From the NCBI RefSeq assembly GCF_002749615.1, contig NZ_CP024201.1, positions 2,666,001 through 2,730,000 on the forward strand: a DNA stretch of 64,000 bases, in the 5' to 3' direction. The stretch comes from Caulobacter mirabilis. GTDB lineage: Bacteria > Pseudomonadota > Alphaproteobacteria > Caulobacterales > Caulobacteraceae. Under the pieces are notes generated by a model that saw only the letters and a program-made list of their open reading frames with translations, ran no database searches and had not been told where the DNA came from. Numbering within the stretch: position 1 is the first letter of the stretch; every line of letters begins with the position of its first letter. The position numbers and the translations under genes were made by a program. Positions 18,760 through 26,194 of the stretch are shown one piece after another.

Positions 18760-19517
18760 TGGGCGGGTCCCTGCTGGACTTGCGGCGCGGGGGAGACGGC
18801 GGGCGGCAACACCTGCGGCGGGGCCTCCGGCATGGCGATCGCGGCCTTCACCGCCGCCGGCAGGGCCGCGGCCGAACCCGAGTCGATCAGGCCCATCGCG
18901 GCCTGCGCGCGCTGGCGCATGCCCTCGGACGCGCCGAGGACGTTCGACAGGGCGGAAAAGTCGGTGCGGGCCTCGGCCGTGCGGCCGGCCAGCAACTTGC
19001 CGAAGGCCAGGGCTTCGCGCGCCTGCAGGCGGTAGGGCCGCTTCTCTTCCAACAAAGGCGTCAGTCTCCCCTCGATATCCTTGTAGGGAGCGGTATCGAG
19101 AAGCGCCAAGGCGGATTTGAGGCGCGCCAGGTCGGTGATCAGAGGCTCGCTCGTGGCGGCCGCCGCGGCGTCGTAGAGCTTCACCGCCTCGGCGGTCTTG
19201 CCCTCTTCCTGGCGGATGCCGCCCTGCATGAGCAGGGCCAGGGCGGCGTAGGTCTTGTCCGAGGACTTGGCGACCTCGCCCAGCGCCGTGAAGGCCTTGG
19301 CCTGGTCGCCCTTGCCGGCAGTCTCCAGCGCGGCCACGTACTGCTCGGCGGCCTTGTCGGCCTGCTTGGTCTGGTTCGAGGTCCAGGCCCAGTAGCCCAG
19401 CGCCGCGGCCAGGGCGATGACCGCCGCGCCGATCGCCCAGGGCAGAACTTTCAGGACGAGGGTCTTGTACCGCTCCGTGCGGATCTGATCCTCGACCTCT
19501 TCAAATACATCGACCAC
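18756..19517 (-). CDS. YfgM-like TPR membrane protein
   Basis: 253-aa single-pass membrane protein. Residues 1-20 are cytosolic (VDVFEEVEDQIRTERYK). One helix (about 27-46, LPWAIGAAVIALAAALGYWAW) is followed by periplasmic TPR-like repeats (about 50-215) and a Pro/Ala/Gln-rich tail. E. coli YfgM is a periplasmic chaperone partner of the SecYEG/PpiD site. I chose the GTG at 19517 because GGAG lies nine bases upstream; an in-frame TTG at 19535 would add six residues. Overlaps bamB by four bases. Confidence 0.85.
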   Translation of the reverse strand: MVDVFEEVEDQIRTERYKTLVLKVLPWAIGAAVIALAAALGYWAWTSNQTKQADKAAEQYVAALETAGKGDQAKAFTALGEVAKSSDKTYAALALLMQGGIRQEEGKTAEAVKLYDAAAAATSEPLITDLARLKSALALLDTAPYKDIEGRLTPLLEEKRPYRLQAREALAFGKLLAGRTAEARTDFSALSNVLGASEGMRQRAQAAMGLIDSGSAAALPAAVKAAIAMPEAPPQVLPPAVSPAPQVQQGPAQ

Positions 19518-19599
19518 GAACGGGCGCTCCGGCAAATCGGCATAGAGGCCGGGAACCTATAGGGTGAACCGCGTCGCCGCAACGCGGCTGAGACGTCCG

Positions 19600-20430
19600 T
19601 CAGCCCTGCTTTTTCGCGAAATAGGTCTCGGCCTCGCCCGGGAAGGTCCGCGCCTTGACGTCCGCGGCGTAGCGGCGAGCCGCCTCGGCGATCTCACCCT
19701 TCAGATCGGCATAGCGGCGGACGAACTTGGGCGTCCAATCGAACAGACCCAGCATGTCGTCGGTGACCAGGATCTGGCCGTCGCAACCGGCGCTGGCTCC
19801 GATGCCGATGGTCGGGACGGCGATGGCCGCGGTGACCTCGCGCGCCAGATCCTCGGCGACCCCTTCGACCACCACCGAAAAGGCGCCGGCCTCGGCGGTC
19901 GCGCGCGCCTCGGCCAGAACCCGCTCCCGCTCCACGTCGGTGCGTCCCTTGGCCTTGAAGCCGCCGTCGACGAGAATCGCCTGTGGTCGCAGACCGACAT
20001 GGCCCATGACCGGGATGCCGCGCTTGACCAGGTAATCTATGGTGGCCGGCACCGTGGGGCCGCTCTCGACCTTCACCGCCTGGGCGCCGGTCTCCTTCAT
20101 GATCCGGGCGGCGTTGGCGTAGGCCGTCTCCGGCTCGCCCTCGTAGGAGCCGAAGGGCATGTCGACGACGACCATGGCCCTGCGGGTCGACCGCATGACC
20201 GCCTGGCCGTGCAGGATCATCATCTCCAGCGTAACGCCGACGGTGTTGGGCAGGCCGTGGACGACCATGCCCAGCGAGTCGCCGACCAGCAGCAGGTCGC
20301 AGGCCTCGTCCAGCACCGCCGCCACCGGCGCGGTGTAGGCGGTCAGGCAGACGATCGGTTCGCCGCCCTTGCGCGCGGCGATGTCCGGCGCGGCGAGGCG
20401 ACGGACGATTTCCTGGCGTTGGGCGGACAC
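19600..20430 (-). CDS. panB: 3-methyl-2-oxobutanoate hydroxymethyltransferase
   Basis: First step of pantothenate synthesis: transfers a hydroxymethyl group from 5,10-methylene-THF to 2-oxoisovalerate, giving ketopantoate. 276 aa, normal length. Diagnostic motifs are [31 protein letters not shown] and the C-terminal [22 protein letters not shown] chose the GTG at 20430 because AAGGAG precedes it; the longer frame from 20502 adds a Ser/Pro-rich nonsense segment. panC is not in the window. A 6-bp stem at 19569-19587 may mark the end of the transcript. Confidence 0.95.
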   Translation of the reverse strand: MSAQRQEIVRRLAAPDIAARKGGEPIVCLTAYTAPVAAVLDEACDLLLVGDSLGMVVHGLPNTVGVTLEMMILHGQAVMRSTRRAMVVVDMPFGSYEGEPETAYANAARIMKETGAQAVKVESGPTVPATIDYLVKRGIPVMGHVGLRPQAILVDGGFKAKGRTDVERERVLAEARATAEAGAFSVVVEGVAEDLAREVTAAIAVPTIGIGASAGCDGQILVTDDMLGLFDWTPKFVRRYADLKGEIAEAARRYAADVKARTFPGEAETYFAKKQG

Positions 20431-20449
20431 GGGCGGGCTCCTTGCGGCG

Positions 20450-20833
20450 CTACTGGAACTCCTCGACCGCGCGGGTGACGGCGAAGGCGACGGCCATAAC
20501 ACCCAGGGCCACCGCCATCCACATCACTTCACCGCTCACCGGCAGGGACGACAGGCCTTCGCCGGCGCGGGTCAGGCCCGCGGCGCCCTCCCTGATCAGG
20601 GCGACCTGGCGCACGCTCTCGCCGCCCAGGTCGACCAGCACCCGGCTGTTGACCAGCTGGAAGGCGCCGACCAGGCCCGCGACGAGCCCGGCGACGCCGA
20701 TGCCGATCTGCCGGACGCTCCAGCCCCGATCGAGCCGAAGCTCGACCAGCTTGGCGAAGGCTTCCGAGTCCGGGAAGGCCGGCGGCTCATGGAACATCCG
20801 GTCCAGCGTCATCTCGAAGTCGAGTTCAGCCAT
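20450..20833 (-). CDS. Putative anti-sigma partner of downstream ECF module (one-helix type)
   Basis: 127 aa starting [14 protein letters not shown], with an RBS-like GGGAGCAGGGGTC upstream. The cytosolic part (1-50) has [21 protein letters not shown]. Two hydrophobic stretches follow (about 55-75 [19 protein letters not shown], and about 103-120). Its start lies inside the 3' end of the ECF sigma gene, so the two are translationally coupled. The pattern acidic N-terminus, D/E-x-F...V-x-x-R-L, then a helix also occurs in the 107-aa product of the neighbouring module. Anti-sigma function is inferred from position; no zf-HC2 motif is present. Confidence 0.7.
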   Translation of the reverse strand: MAELDFEMTLDRMFHEPPAFPDSEAFAKLVELRLDRGWSVRQIGIGVAGLVAGLVGAFQLVNSRVLVDLGGESVRQVALIREGAAGLTRAGEGLSSLPVSGEVMWMAVALGVMAVAFAVTRAVEEFQ

Positions 20834-21404
20834 GACCCCTGCTCCCTTCCGCGCCGCCCTGCGCGCCGACGCCCGGCGCGAGGCGAGCCCGGAGTTTATC
20901 CAGACCACGTTTGACATGGGATTTGACCGTTCCAAGAGGCACGTTCAAGGCCTCCGCCGCTTCGGCATGAGACACCCCCGCTCCGTAACACAGCGACACG
21001 CAGACCCGCTCCGCCGGCGACAGCGCCTTCAGCGCCTCATCCAGGTCGATGCGGTCGGCCGCCGAACCCTCGTCGCCATGCCCCTCGTCGGCGATCTCCA
21101 TATCCAGGTCGAACCTGGCGTCGCGCCGCCAGCGGCGGACGTACAGCCTGGCCGCGATCTTGCGCACCCAGGCCGAGAAGGCCCCTTCCCCGCGAAACTC
21201 CGCGATGCGCTCGAAGGCGACCAGAAAGGCGTCCTGGGCCAGGTCGTCGGCGAGGGACGGTTCGGCCCCCATGCGACGCAGCAGCCCCCGGACCGTCGAG
21301 CCATGCCGACGGACAAGCTCGCCGAAGGCGGGCCGGTCGCCGGACGCGGCCAGGGCCGCGAGCTCGACATCGTGCAGACTGGCGGGTGATCTCGCCCCGG
21401 CCAT
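20826..21404 (-). CDS. ECF-type RNA polymerase sigma factor (module 1)
   Basis: 192-aa group IV sigma factor that would direct RNA polymerase to stress-type promoters. Region 2 holds ADDLAQDAFLVAFERIAEFRG and AFSAWVRKIAARLYVRRWRR. A 30-residue acidic linker follows, then region 4 with LSPAERVCVSLCYGAGVSHAEAA and VPLGTVKSHVKRGLDKLR. GGAGGGG precedes the ATG. Upstream (34-base gap) is a 126-aa membrane protein; downstream and overlapping is the putative anti-sigma. The arrangement copies the module at 21935-23215. Confidence 0.93.
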   Translation of the reverse strand: MAGARSPASLHDVELAALAASGDRPAFGELVRRHGSTVRGLLRRMGAEPSLADDLAQDAFLVAFERIAEFRGEGAFSAWVRKIAARLYVRRWRRDARFDLDMEIADEGHGDEGSAADRIDLDEALKALSPAERVCVSLCYGAGVSHAEAAEALNVPLGTVKSHVKRGLDKLRARLAPGVGAQGGAEGSRGHG

Positions 21405-21437
21405 GTGCTTGCGCTCCCCTCCAGAGATCCGCGCCGA

Positions 21438-21818
21438 CTAGGACTGTTTGCCCTTGTTCGGGTTGACGAAGCTCAGAGCGATGAAGGCGACGCCGATCAT
21501 GGTCGGGATCGCGGCCATGCCGAGCAGCGGGTGGAAGGCGTCGGCCTCGCGGAAGCCGATGATGAAGCCCAGCAGACCGATGCCGATGCCCACCGACAGC
21601 CAGACGATGCCGGTCCGGATATCGCTGAGCGCCGTCGGAGCGACCTTCACGTTCTTGGTCATCGCGTCGATCACCTCGCTCGGCAGCGGCAGTCCCTTGT
21701 CGATCGCGCTGCGCAGGGTTTCCTGCATTTCGCGGCGCTCGCGGCTCTTCAGCCAGCTGGGGACCAGGACGATCGCGGCGATCATCGCGAACAGGGTGAT
21801 CGGGATCAGGATTTCCAT
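21438..21818 (-). CDS. Small membrane protein, DUF6249-like (module 1)
   Basis: 126 aa. An N-terminal helix (about 3-20, ILIPITLFAMIAAIVLVPSWL) is followed by a charged amphipathic segment (KSRERREMQETLRSAIDKGLP) with the KGLPLPSEVIDAM signature, then two further helices (about 68-88 and 95-117), ending NKGKQS. Relatives with this layout are often encoded next to ECF sigma genes; their role is unknown. It resembles the 143-aa protein at 22784-23215 in order and spacing of motifs. Likely co-transcribed with the sigma gene. Confidence 0.78.
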   Translation of the reverse strand: MEILIPITLFAMIAAIVLVPSWLKSRERREMQETLRSAIDKGLPLPSEVIDAMTKNVKVAPTALSDIRTGIVWLSVGIGIGLLGFIIGFREADAFHPLLGMAAIPTMIGVAFIALSFVNPNKGKQS

Positions 21819-21934
21819 CAGTTCGTCTCCTCGATGACAGGCGGATGCGGCCCAGCCGTTTCCGCCTTCTGATCAATAGAGGCGCCAGCCCCCGCCCTTG
21901 GATGCGCGAGTCGGGATGAAATGTTCGTAAGGGT

Positions 21935-22258
21935 TCAGGCGCGCCGGAACAGCGGCTTCAGCCCCACGTACAGCGACGCCAGGACCACCGCCGCCAGAGC
22001 CGCCGGCCCCGCGCCGGAAACGATGGCCGCCACATCCGCGGACACGGCCTGCCAAAGCGCCCAAAGCACCAGCGCCGCCAAGGCTGCGACGCCCGCCAGC
22101 TCCAGCAGGTTCGCCCGGAACCGCCGCCGCGCGATCTCCTCGACCACGGTCGCCGAGAAGGCCGGATCGCGCTCGGCCAGCCCATCCTCGGCGAAGAAGG
22201 CCGCCAGGGAGGCTTCGGCGCGGGCCTGGGCGTCCATCGGCTCCTGCTCACTCATCAC
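21935..22258 (-). CDS. Putative anti-sigma partner of upstream ECF module (one-helix type)
   Basis: 107 aa starting MMSEQEPMDAQARAEAS. The acidic cytosolic half includes FFAEDGLAERDPAF and VVEEIARRRFRANLL; hydrophobic helices lie at about 51-71 and 80-98; the end is basic (LKPLFRRA). Its start overlaps the end of the ECF gene at 22248-22787 (tandem ATGATG). The layout parallels the 127-aa product of module 1. Anti-sigma activity is inferred from context and topology only. Bases 21819-21934 after it are the leader of the module 1 genes. Confidence 0.72.
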   Translation of the reverse strand: MMSEQEPMDAQARAEASLAAFFAEDGLAERDPAFSATVVEEIARRRFRANLLELAGVAALAALVLWALWQAVSADVAAIVSGAGPAALAAVVLASLYVGLKPLFRRA

Positions 22259-22787
22259 GGCCTCCGATCGCCGCCAGCAGGCGACTGCGCCCGCGGGCGA
22301 CGTGCGACTTCACCGTGCCGATCGGCAGGCCCAGAACCTCGGCCGCGTCGGCGTGGCTGAACTCGCCCGCCAAACATAGCGCCACGGCCGCCCTCTGATC
22401 CAGCGGCAAGCCCGCGAGCGCCCGTTCGAGGGTCAGCCGGTCGTCCGACGAGGCCGGGATTGCGCCCTGCTGCTGCGCCGCCTCGGACCAGGCCTGATCC
22501 CGCCGCCGCCGCCGCAGGCCTGCCCGCGCCGCGCTCTGGTGACGCCGCCAGGCGATGCCGCAGAGCCAGGAACGGACCTCGGCCTCGCCGCGGAACCGGC
22601 CGATCTCGGTCCAGGCCGCCAGGAAGGTCTCCTGCGCCAGGTCGTCGGCCTCGGCCGCATCGCCGCAGAGACGTCGCAGGAAGCCCCGGACGGCCCGCTG
22701 GTGCCGGTCGACCAGCCGCCCGAACGCCGCCGACGATCCCCCGCGCGCGGCCTCGACCAGATCGGCGTCGAGGCCTTGCGGCGTCAT
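22248..22787 (-). CDS. ECF-type RNA polymerase sigma factor (module 2)
   Basis: 179-aa group IV sigma factor. Region 2 holds AEADDLAQETFLAAWTEIGRF and EVRSWLCGIAWRRHQS. The linker is basic (RRRRRDQ). Region 4 has LPLDQRAAVALCLAGEFSHADAA and LPIGTVKSHVARGRSRLL. It differs clearly from the sigma factor of module 1, so the duplication is old or the two were recruited separately. ATGA overlap with the 143-aa gene upstream, and start-stop overlap with the 107-aa gene downstream, make a tight three-gene operon. Confidence 0.93.
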   Translation of the reverse strand: MTPQGLDADLVEAARGGSSAAFGRLVDRHQRAVRGFLRRLCGDAAEADDLAQETFLAAWTEIGRFRGEAEVRSWLCGIAWRRHQSAARAGLRRRRRDQAWSEAAQQQGAIPASSDDRLTLERALAGLPLDQRAAVALCLAGEFSHADAAEVLGLPIGTVKSHVARGRSRLLAAIGGRDE

Positions 22788-23215
22788 TGGCCCTCACGAT
22801 CCCGCCGCTGCACCAGAAGGATGATCAGGGAGCCGACCGCCATGACGCCCATCACCAGGGCGACAACCCCGAAGGCCAGACGGGTGGGGCCCTCGCCGCC
22901 CCACCAGGCCACCGCGCCGAAGCCAACGGCCAGCGCGGTGAAGGTCATCAGCCGTTCGCCGTTGTGATAGCGCCGTTCACGCCGGCCCCGCCGCGCCGGA
23001 ACGCCGGTCCAGTCCTCCTGAGCGTCATAGGCGCCGCCCCGCGAGACGGCGGCTAGCAGCCCGGCCGGCGGCTCCTTGCCCTGCTGAGCGTACATCTTGA
23101 TGAGCTCGAGCGCGTCCCGGCTGCGCTTGTAGTTCAGCCACATCCCGAACCCGCCGAAGGCGAAGCCCATCAGCGGAAACAGCAGCCACCAGTATTTTTC
23201 GAACAGATCGACCAT
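22784..23215 (-). CDS. Small membrane protein heading ECF module 2
   Basis: 143 aa from the ATG at 23215, which has GGGGAGG upstream. N-terminal helix (about 8-27, WWLLFPLMGFAFGGFGMWL), then KRSRDALELIKMYAQQGKEPPAGLLAAV, an arginine-rich loop (ARRGRRERR) and two more helices (about 82-100 and 105-130). The segment basic-ALEL-x(6)-GKEPP-x(4)-AV matches the KGLPLPSEVIDAM region of the 126-aa protein in module 1. First gene of the operon; its promoter should lie in 23216-23311. Function unknown; possible signal input of the sigma module. Confidence 0.76.
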   Translation of the reverse strand: MVDLFEKYWWLLFPLMGFAFGGFGMWLNYKRSRDALELIKMYAQQGKEPPAGLLAAVSRGGAYDAQEDWTGVPARRGRRERRYHNGERLMTFTALAVGFGAVAWWGGEGPTRLAFGVVALVMGVMAVGSLIILLVQRRDREGQ

Positions 23216-23311
23216 GACGGCCTCCCCAAAATCCGGTGCGGTTATCGCACGTTTCAAGGGTTGGTCGCCGCGGCCGGCCCGATCGGATGCAGACGCTTCG
23301 GCTTCTCGTCC

Positions 23312-25723
23312 CTACGGCAAGGCGTAGGCCGCGAGCTGGTCGCTGATCGGGGTCTCCATGAAGTGGTGCCCGCCGGCCATGATGACCAGATACTGCTTGC
23401 CGCCGGCCTCGTAGGTCATCGGCGTGGCCTGGCCGCCGGCCGGCAGGACGTCGCTCCACAGCACCTTGCCGGTCTTCAGATCGATGGCGCGGATCAGGTT
23501 GTCGGTCGCCGCCGCCACGAACACCACCCCGCCCGCGGTCACGACCGCGCCGCCGTTGTTCGGCGTGCCGATGTTGATCGGCAGCATCGAGGCGACGCCG
23601 AACGGTCCGTTGCGGCGCGCCGTGCCCAGAGGCTCGTCCCACAGGGTCTTGCCGGTGCGCAGGTCGATGGCCCGGACGCCGCCGTAGGGCGGGGTCTTGC
23701 ACAGCAGGCCGGTGAACGGCAGCCGCCAGCCGGCGTTGACGTCGATGGCGAACGGCGTGCCCGCTTGCGGGTCCCCCGCGCCCTCCGCACCCTTCTTCAG
23801 GCTGCCGCCGCGGGCCTCGCCGCGCGGGGTCCAGCCCTTGCGGTCGGCTTCGGCGCGCGGGACCAGGCGGTTGTAGTTGGGCATGTCGTTGTAGTTGGCC
23901 ACGATCACGCCGCGGCGGGGGTCGATGGCGATCCCGCCCCAGTCGGTTCCGCCATTGTAGCCCGGATACTGAATCCAGCGCCGGTCCGAGGTCGGCGGCG
24001 TGTAGAAGCCTTCGTAGCTCGCTCGCCTGAACTGGATGCGGCAGATCATCTGGTCGATCGGCGACATGCCCCACATGTCGCGCTCGGTGAGGTCCGGCTT
24101 GCGCAGGGTGTGATAGCCGGAGGTGATCTGGGTCGGCGACCGCTGCGAGGGCTCGACCCCGCCCTGCGGAGCCTTGATCTCGCGGATCGAGGTCAACGGT
24201 CGGCCCGTGCGACGATCCAGGACATAGATGTCGCCCTGTTTGCTGGGGAGCACGATGGCGGGGGTCGAACCGCCCGCCGACGGGAAGTCGATCAGGGTCC
24301 CCTGGGCGCCCAGGTCGTAGTCCCAGACGTCCTTGCGCACGGTCTGGAACGACCAGACCGGCCTGCCGGTGGTCGCGTCCAGCGCTGTCAGCGAGGTCGC
24401 GTACTGGTTCTCCAGCGGACCGCGCAGGCCGCTCCAGTAGTCGACGGCCGAATTGCCGAGCGGCAGGTAGACCAGCCCCAGCGCTTCGTCGCCCGAGGCG
24501 GTGGTCCACATGTTCGGCGTGCCCTTGGTGTAGATCTGTCCGGCGGGCGGCTCGCCCGTGATGTCCGGACGCACCATGTCCCAGGCCCAGCGCAGCTGGC
24601 CGGTGACGGCGTCGAAGCCCTTGATCACGCCGGACGGCGCATCACGTCGCTGACCGTCGAGGATCTGATGGCCGACGACGACCACCCCGCGCACGATGGT
24701 CGGGGCCGAGGTGATGGAGATCATGCCGGCGGCGGCCGGGCCCATGCCCTGCTTGGTGTCGACCTGGCCGCCGGTTCCAAAGCCTTGGCAGAGCTGGCCG
24801 CTGCGGGCGTCGACGGCGATCAGCCGGCCGTCCAGCGTGCCCTCGATGATCCGCGTCGCGCAGGCCTCACCCGCCGAGGCGCCCGGGACCTGGTAGTAGG
24901 TCACGCCGCGACAGGCCGCCGTATAGGGGATGGCCGCGTCCGGCACCTTCGGATCGTAGCGCCAGCGGACCGCGCCGGTGCGCGGATCGAGGGCCAGCAT
25001 GATGTTCTTGGCGGTGCAGAGGTAGAGGCTGTCGCCGACCTTCAGCGGCGTGGTCTCCGCGCCGTACTTCCCGGCCGCGGCGGCGCTAGGCATGTCGCCG
25101 GTGCGGGTCAGCCAGACCCGCTTCAGGCGACGGACGTTGGAGGCGGTGATCTGGTCGAGCGGCGAGTAGCGCCGTGCGCCGTAGTCGCCGCCATAGGCGC
25201 CCCAGTCGGCCCCGACCGGCAGCGGCGAGGCGTCGGCGGGCGTCGGCAGGCTGGCCTCGGGCAGCGGTCCCGGCGACGGACGGTGATTGACGACGCCCAT
25301 GGCCGCGACGCCGACAATGGCCAAAAGGACGAAGCCCGCCAGGCCGCCCACCGCGGCTCTCCGCCCCTGTGGCGAAGGCAGCAACGCCGGCAGGACCAGG
25401 AACAGGAGGACCAGCAGCACCGACGGCGCCACGACGCGCGGGACCAGCGGCCAGCCGGCCAGGCCGACTTCCCAGATCGCCCAGATCAGGGTCAGGACAT
25501 AGACGGCGAGGTAGATCCAAGCCCCGAGGACCTGCCGGCGCAACAGGAAGACGCCCGAGGCGATCAGGCCCAATCCCGCGAGCAGATAGTAGGCCGATCC
25601 GCCCAGGGCGATCAGCCAGCCGCCGCCGACCGTCAGGACCAGTCCGATCAGGATGAAGACCGCGCCCAGAAGCCAGGCCGCCCAACCGCCGCCGCCCAGG
25701 CCGCGTCCGATCCCGTCCGACAT
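23312..25723 (-). CDS. Membrane-bound PQQ-dependent dehydrogenase, glucose/quinate/shikimate family
   Basis: Periplasmic quinoprotein that oxidises a sugar or cyclitol and passes electrons to ubiquinone. 803 aa, normal length. Five hydrophobic helices occupy about residues 12-140; the PQQ propeller fills the rest, with DWGAYGGDYGARRYSPLDQI at its start, family-type repeats (DPRTGAVRWRYDP, DATTGRPVWSFQ) and LPLGNSAVDYWSG near the active site. E. coli Gcd is the model; substrate (glucose, quinate or other) is undecided. No pqq biosynthesis genes are in the window. Confidence 0.92.
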   Translation of the reverse strand: MSDGIGRGLGGGGWAAWLLGAVFILIGLVLTVGGGWLIALGGSAYYLLAGLGLIASGVFLLRRQVLGAWIYLAVYVLTLIWAIWEVGLAGWPLVPRVVAPSVLLVLLFLVLPALLPSPQGRRAAVGGLAGFVLLAIVGVAAMGVVNHRPSPGPLPEASLPTPADASPLPVGADWGAYGGDYGARRYSPLDQITASNVRRLKRVWLTRTGDMPSAAAAGKYGAETTPLKVGDSLYLCTAKNIMLALDPRTGAVRWRYDPKVPDAAIPYTAACRGVTYYQVPGASAGEACATRIIEGTLDGRLIAVDARSGQLCQGFGTGGQVDTKQGMGPAAAGMISITSAPTIVRGVVVVGHQILDGQRRDAPSGVIKGFDAVTGQLRWAWDMVRPDITGEPPAGQIYTKGTPNMWTTASGDEALGLVYLPLGNSAVDYWSGLRGPLENQYATSLTALDATTGRPVWSFQTVRKDVWDYDLGAQGTLIDFPSAGGSTPAIVLPSKQGDIYVLDRRTGRPLTSIREIKAPQGGVEPSQRSPTQITSGYHTLRKPDLTERDMWGMSPIDQMICRIQFRRASYEGFYTPPTSDRRWIQYPGYNGGTDWGGIAIDPRRGVIVANYNDMPNYNRLVPRAEADRKGWTPRGEARGGSLKKGAEGAGDPQAGTPFAIDVNAGWRLPFTGLLCKTPPYGGVRAIDLRTGKTLWDEPLGTARRNGPFGVASMLPINIGTPNNGGAVVTAGGVVFVAAATDNLIRAIDLKTGKVLWSDVLPAGGQATPMTYEAGGKQYLVIMAGGHHFMETPISDQLAAYALP

Positions 25724-25783
25724 GGAAGTCCCTCCCAGCGGTGCATCCGCCGGTGGAACACCCGTCGCGAGGCGCTGGTTCCG

Positions 25784-26134
25784 CTAGACGCTGGTCGCCG
25801 CGGCGTAGATCTCGGGCTTGAACCCGACCGTCAGCCTGCCGTCCAGGTCGAGCACAGGCCGCTTGATCATCGAGGGCTGGGCGACCATCAGGGCGATGGC
25901 CTTGGCCTCGTCGACGCCGGTCTTGTCGGCGTCCGGCAGCGCCCGGAAGGTGGTCCCGGCGCGGTTCAGCAGCACCTCCCAGCCGACCTTCCCCGCCCAG
26001 CCCTTCAGCGTCTCGGCCTCGATCCCGGAGGCCTTGTAGTCGTGGAAGCCGTAGGTCACGCCGTGCTGGTCGAGCCAGACCCGGGCCTTCTTCATCGTGT
26101 CGCAGTTCTTGATGCCGTAGAGGGTGGCGGACAT
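25784..26134 (-). CDS. ArsC/Spx-family protein YffB-like
   Basis: 116-aa thioredoxin-fold protein. The N-terminal YGIKNCDTMKKARVWLDQHG contains the single conserved Cys11 (CxxM, not CxxC). Later come WEVLLNRAGTTFRALPD and SMIKRPVLDLDG with the cis-Pro region. This is the YffB branch of the ArsC family; YffB is not a proven arsenate reductase and may be a glutathione-dependent thiol reductase. 60 bases on either side separate it from the dehydrogenase gene and the acyl-activating enzyme; all three point the same way. Confidence 0.88.
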   Translation of the reverse strand: MSATLYGIKNCDTMKKARVWLDQHGVTYGFHDYKASGIEAETLKGWAGKVGWEVLLNRAGTTFRALPDADKTGVDEAKAIALMVAQPSMIKRPVLDLDGRLTVGFKPEIYAAATSV

Positions 26135-26194
26135 GGCGTCTCCGAGGGGCGAGTCGATCGTCCCGCCCTCAAGAGCACATCCCGGCGGCCGGCT

